Positions 4,543 to 7,523 of a stretch of DNA of 7,523 nt are shown in pieces. Position 1 is the first letter of the stretch. Each line of letters opens with the position of its first letter. The notes under the pieces are model-generated. The model saw only the letters and a list, made by a program, of their open reading frames with translations, did not search any database and had not been told where the DNA came from. Origin of the DNA: Oscillospiraceae bacterium. Lineage in GTDB: Bacteria; Bacillota; Clostridia; Christensenellales; Aristaeellaceae. A program made the translations under genes and the position numbers. The DNA is taken from NCBI GenBank assembly GCA_031266295.1, contig JAISBH010000030.1:1-7523 (forward strand). The letters are read 5' to 3'.

Positions 4543-6282
4543 ATGGAGAAAATCAAACTGACTATAGACGGCGTAGCCGCCGAGGTGGATCCAGGCACAA
4601 CCGTGCTGGAAGCCGCGCGGTCGATCGGCGTTAGGATACCCACCCTGTGTTACCTCAAGGGCGTCAACGAGATCGGCGCGTGCCGCATGTGCGTTGTGGA
4701 CGTCGGAGGCCGCGCGCTCCAGGCGGCGTGCGTGCTGCCCGTGTCGCCCAACATGACCGTCAAGACGTCCACCCCCGAGATTCGCGAGGCGCGTAAGACC
4801 AACCTAGAACTACTGCTCTCCACCCACGACAAGAAGTGTCTGTCCTGCACGCGCAGCCAGAACTGCGAGCTTCAGCGTCTGTGCAAGGAACTGGGCGTCG
4901 AGGACGACGACCGCTTCAAGGGTGTTCAGAACGTCTACGAGGTGGACGATCTCTCCCCCTCCATCGTGCGGGACAACAACAAGTGCATCGTATGCCGCCG
5001 CTGCGTCGCGGCCTGCGCCAAGGTGCAGAACGTCAGCGTCATCGGCCCGGTAGGACGCGGATTCAAGACCCAGATAGCCTCACCCTGGTCAAAGAGTCTG
5101 TCCGAGACCGCGTGCATCAACTGCGGCCAGTGCATCCAGGCGTGCCCGGTAGGCGCGCTGCGCGAGAAGGACGACACCGACGAGGTGTGGAAGTTGCTCT
5201 CCGATCCGACAAAGCATGTGGTCGTGCAGCCCGCGCCCGCTGTCCGCGTCGCTATCGGCGAGGAATTTGGTATGCCGATGGGCAGCCGCGTGACGGGCAA
5301 GCTGGCCGCCGCGCTGCGCAGGATCGGGTTCGACCGCGTGTTTGACACCGATTTCGCCGCCGATCTGACCATCATGGAAGAGGCGCACGAATTCCTGCAC
5401 AGAGTGAAGAACGGCGGCGTATTGCCGATGATAACCTCCTGCTCGCCGGGCTGGGTCAAGTACTGCGAGACGTTCTACCCCGAATTCATCCCCAACCTGT
5501 CCACCTGCAAGTCTCCCCACGAGATGGCGGGCGCGCTTATCAAGTCGTACTACGCCCAGAAGGCCGGCATCGACCCGAAGGATATCGCGGTGGTGTCAGT
5601 CATGCCTTGCACCGCCAAGAAATTCGAGGCGAAACGCCCCGAACTGTCAAACGGCGGTCTACAAGACGTGGACGCGGTGATAACGACCCGCGAACTGGCG
5701 CGGATGCTCAAGGAAGCGGGCATTGAATTTGAACGGCTGCCCGACGAGGACTTCGACCCGCTGATGGGCGAGTCCACCGGAGCGGGCGTCATATTCGGCG
5801 CGACGGGCGGCGTAATGGAGGCCGCGCTGCGCACCGCGTACGAGGCCGTCACTGGAGAGACCCTGGAACGACTGGAGTTCAAGGGCGTGCGCGGCCTGGA
5901 CGGCATCAAGGAGGACACGATCCATATCGGCGATCTGGATGTGAACGTGGCCGTCGCCCACTCGACGGGCATGGCTTCCAAGCTGCTGGATATGATTAAG
6001 CGCGGTGAGAAGCAGCTGCACTTTATCGAGATTATGGGCTGTCCCGGCGGCTGCGTCAACGGCGGCGGCCAGCCGATCGTACCCGCCGACGTGCGCGCGC
6101 AAGTAAATCCGGCGCAGGTACGCGCCGCCGGGCTGTATGGCGAGGATGAGTCCAAGGCCGTCCGCAAGTCCCACGAAAACCCCGAGATCAAGAAGCTGTA
6201 CAGTGAGTTCCTAGGCGAGCCGAACAGTCACAAGGCGCACGAACTGCTGCACACTCACTATACCGCGAGGCCGCAGTACTAA
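4543..6282 (+). CDS. hydA: Catalytic [FeFe]-hydrogenase subunit (HydA, M3-type domain layout)
   Basis: The 579 residues match the length of an M3-type hydrogenase. An N-terminal plant-type [2Fe-2S] domain (C36, C47, C50, C63) comes first. Next is a His-ligated [4Fe-4S] site (H95, C99, C102, C108), then two [4Fe-4S] sites (C148/C151/C154/C158 and C191/C194/C197/C201). The H-cluster domain (about 225-560) has L1 TSCSPGW (298-304), L2 MPCTAKK (354-360, C356) and L3 EIMGCPGGCVNGGGQP (496-511, C500 and C504). L1 differs from the textbook TSCCPxW because the second Cys is Ser. I recall the same form in clostridial relatives. It makes or oxidises H2 in the cytoplasm with HydB and HydC. AGGAGGA (4528-4534) overlaps the hydB stop and lies 8 nt before the ATG, so the two are coupled. 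The maturases HydE, HydF and HydG are not in this window. Confidence 0.96.
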   Translation: MEKIKLTIDGVAAEVDPGTTVLEAARSIGVRIPTLCYLKGVNEIGACRMCVVDVGGRALQAACVLPVSPNMTVKTSTPEIREARKTNLELLLSTHDKKCLSCTRSQNCELQRLCKELGVEDDDRFKGVQNVYEVDDLSPSIVRDNNKCIVCRRCVAACAKVQNVSVIGPVGRGFKTQIASPWSKSLSETACINCGQCIQACPVGALREKDDTDEVWKLLSDPTKHVVVQPAPAVRVAIGEEFGMPMGSRVTGKLAAALRRIGFDRVFDTDFAADLTIMEEAHEFLHRVKNGGVLPMITSCSPGWVKYCETFYPEFIPNLSTCKSPHEMAGALIKSYYAQKAGIDPKDIAVVSVMPCTAKKFEAKRPELSNGGLQDVDAVITTRELARMLKEAGIEFERLPDEDFDPLMGESTGAGVIFGATGGVMEAALRTAYEAVTGETLERLEFKGVRGLDGIKEDTIHIGDLDVNVAVAHSTGMASKLLDMIKRGEKQLHFIEIMGCPGGCVNGGGQPIVPADVRAQVNPAQVRAAGLYGEDESKAVRKSHENPEIKKLYSEFLGEPNSHKAHELLHTHYTARPQY

Positions 6283-6285
6283 GAT

Positions 6286-7335
6286 ATGAACCATATAGAA
6301 CAAGACGGCGCGTCGCAGGCACGTGACACAATCGGCGCGGCGGTGGTGGGCTGCGGGGGTATCTCCGCAACCCACCTTACCGCGATCCGCGCGTTGGCAA
6401 GCGACGGCGTGCGGATCGTATCCCTGTACGATACCAAGCCTGACCGCGCCGAAAAGCGCAAGGCTGAGTTCGGCGGCGAGGCGGCAGCGGCGTTCGACGA
6501 CATACTGCGCGATCCGCGCGTTGACGCGGTGCATATATTGACCCCGCACGCGCTGCACGCCGGAATGGTTCGCGCGGTGATCAACGCGGGCAAGTACGCG
6601 TTGTGCGAGAAGCCGCTTGCAACGTCGCTGGCGGACTTGGATGATCTGACCCGGCTGGATTCCGACAACCGTTGCCTATGCTGTATATTTCAGAACCGAT
6701 ACAACCCCTCCGTACAGCGCGCGAAGGCCATGCTGGACGCGGGCGAGATGGGCGGGGTATTTTCCCTGAAAGGGATGCTGACATGGAAGCGCGGCGCCGC
6801 ATATTACTCGGACGACTGGCACGGCGTTCAGGCGCTCGAAGGCGGCGGCGTGCTGATCAACCAGGCCATTCATACGCTCGATCTGATGCTCTACTTGGGC
6901 GGCCCGCTATCCGCGCTGAAGGCCAGCGTATCGACCGACCTGCTCGAAGGCCTGATAGACGTCGAGGAAAACGCACATATCGTGCTGAGGTACGCGGATA
7001 ATAAGACGGGATTATTCTTCGCCAGCAACAGCAACGGCATGGACGATCCTCCCGAGGTTACGATAGTATGTGAAAAGGGTGCGCTGACGCTGCGGGGAGA
7101 TACGCTGTATAGGTACAATGAAAACGGTTATGAGCTGCTGGTGGACAGGAGCAGCGCGCCCGTGATCGGCAAGGCAGTGTACGGCAGCAGTCACATCACT
7201 CAGATACACGAGTTTTACAGCTGCATCCGCGAGAACAGGCCATTCACGATCGGCGCGAAAGAAGCCGCTCCTGCGGCGCGCGCGGTGCTCGCCGCGTATG
7301 AATCCTCGCGCGAGAATCGCTGGGTTAAGGTTTGA
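6286..7335 (+). CDS. Gfo/Idh/MocA-family NAD(P)-dependent oxidoreductase
   Basis: The 349 residues have the standard two-domain layout. The N-terminal Rossmann fold has the dinucleotide motif VGCGGIS (21-27), an acidic residue at the end of strand 2 (LYDT, D49) and the family signature CEKPLATS (107-114) with EKP at 108-110. The C-terminal alpha/beta domain carries the active-site segment GGGVLINQAIHTLDL (186-200) with H196 and D199. Members oxidise or reduce a hydroxyl or keto group on sugars, cyclitols and related compounds. The substrate cannot be read from sequence. About 15 residues precede the first strand, more than usual, but no other start codon is available. It begins 3 nt after hydA with no good ribosome binding site (GAGG 15 nt upstream), so it probably depends on coupling. 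It has no obvious part in hydrogenase function and may simply be read through from the operon. Confidence 0.92.
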   Translation: MNHIEQDGASQARDTIGAAVVGCGGISATHLTAIRALASDGVRIVSLYDTKPDRAEKRKAEFGGEAAAAFDDILRDPRVDAVHILTPHALHAGMVRAVINAGKYALCEKPLATSLADLDDLTRLDSDNRCLCCIFQNRYNPSVQRAKAMLDAGEMGGVFSLKGMLTWKRGAAYYSDDWHGVQALEGGGVLINQAIHTLDLMLYLGGPLSALKASVSTDLLEGLIDVEENAHIVLRYADNKTGLFFASNSNGMDDPPEVTIVCEKGALTLRGDTLYRYNENGYELLVDRSSAPVIGKAVYGSSHITQIHEFYSCIRENRPFTIGAKEAAPAARAVLAAYESSRENRWVKV

Positions 7336-7360
7336 CGACGGTTCCGAACGTCCCCCGTCC

Positions 7361-7398
7361 CTCCTCCATCTCCTCCCAGAGGGAGATGCCGACGAGGG
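7361..7398 (+). repeat. Palindromic repeat, copy E (diverged)
   Basis: CATCTCC (7367-7373) and GGAGATG (7382-7388) form a hairpin 32 bp after the mocA-type stop, followed by CCGACGAGGG. The order (CATC, C-run, G-run, GAGATG, CG, GAGGG) is that of copy A with a shortened second arm. CGACGAGGG can also pair with CCCTCTGTCG of copy B to form a larger stem. No T-run follows, so terminator function is doubtful. Confidence 0.45.
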
Positions 7399-7400
7399 AA

Positions 7401-7452
7401 CCCCCTCTGTCGCTGCGGCGACATCTCCCCCTAGGGGGCGATGAGGGCTGTC
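7401..7452 (-). repeat. Palindromic repeat, copy B (52 bp, full length, inverted relative to copy A)
   Basis: Read on the minus strand it is the same unit as 1003-1055: GACAGCCCTCATCG, the palindrome CCCCCTAGGGGG, then AGATGTCGCCGCAGCGACAGAGGGGG split over the two arms. It differs by one substitution (A to G in the lead) and one C fewer. Together with copy A it brackets the hydrogenase operon and the mocA-type gene in opposite orientation. Confidence 0.85.
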
Positions 7453-7466
7453 ATCGACGTCTTACG

Positions 7467-7484
7467 TTCCGACCAGTATCGGAA
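7467..7484. repeat. 6-bp hairpin between repeat copies B and D
   Basis: TTCCGA (7467-7472) and TCGGAA (7479-7484) flank CCAGTA. As at 948-971, a short hairpin lies in the spacer between two copies of the palindromic repeat, although the two hairpins do not share sequence. Confidence 0.45.
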
Positions 7485-7485
7485 A

Positions 7486-7518
7486 GCGACCTCTCCCCTT
7501 AAGGGGGGATGGGGGTTG
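7486..7518 (-). repeat. Palindromic repeat, copy D (diverged)
   Basis: On the minus strand it reads CAACCCCCATC, a C-run, TTAA, a G-run, GAGAGGTCGC. This follows the lead, core and start of the second arm of copy A with several substitutions. It is close to the window edge, so further copies may follow. Confidence 0.5.
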
Positions 7519-7523
7519 AGTAA

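Noticed and set aside
3858..4643. 261-codon open frame on the minus strand opposite hydB and the hydA start
   Set aside because: It lies opposite the conserved NuoF and ferredoxin domains. Long antisense frames are expected in GC-rich coding DNA, and the translation resembles no family.
7361..7460. Rho-independent terminator after the mocA-type gene
   Set aside because: Strong stems are present but no T-rich tail exists on the plus strand. The stems are explained by the palindromic repeat family.

Overview
The window comes from a GC-rich anaerobic bacterium, most likely a member of the Clostridia (Bacillota). The evidence is a complete clostridial-type electron-bifurcating [FeFe]-hydrogenase operon, strong AGGAGG-type ribosome binding sites and sigma-A promoters. 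I cannot place it more closely from sequence alone.

Layout. (1) Positions 1-245, minus strand: the first 81 codons of an exported protein that runs off the left edge. It has a signal peptide and resembles an extracellular solute-binding protein. A consensus promoter (TTGACA-17-TATACT) drives it. (2) Positions 246-1202: a divergent intergenic region with no convincing gene. It holds a 26-bp AGC(TA)10GCT palindrome, a run of strong hairpins (about 578-892), two copies of a GC-rich palindromic repeat, and the promoter and leader of the hydrogenase operon. (3) Positions 1203-6282, plus strand: five tightly packed genes, hydC (NuoE-like), a stand-alone GHKL ATPase, a small thioredoxin-like ferredoxin, hydB (NuoF-like) and hydA (catalytic subunit). 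(4) Positions 6286-7335: a Gfo/Idh/MocA-family oxidoreductase starting 3 nt after hydA. (5) Positions 7336-7523: three more palindromic repeat copies and no gene.

How the genes fit together. HydA, HydB and HydC form the known trimeric cytoplasmic flavo-hydrogenase. HydB carries FMN and the NAD(P)(H) site, HydC adds a [2Fe-2S] cluster, and HydA carries an Fe-S relay and the H-cluster. Members of this family couple reduced ferredoxin plus NAD(P)H to H2 formation, or run the reverse. The ATPase and the small ferredoxin sit between hydC and hydB, as in other clostridial hydrogenase clusters, and their roles are not settled. The MocA-type gene looks co-transcribed but has no evident link to hydrogen metabolism.

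The core operon is a known type. The less ordinary signals are: three exact-length 13-nt tandem repeats just before hydB; a TSCSP rather than TSCCP motif at the H-cluster; a three-cysteine ferredoxin; possible RNA switches at two translation starts; and a nearly identical 52-53 bp repeat in opposite orientation on either side of the operon plus the mocA-type gene.
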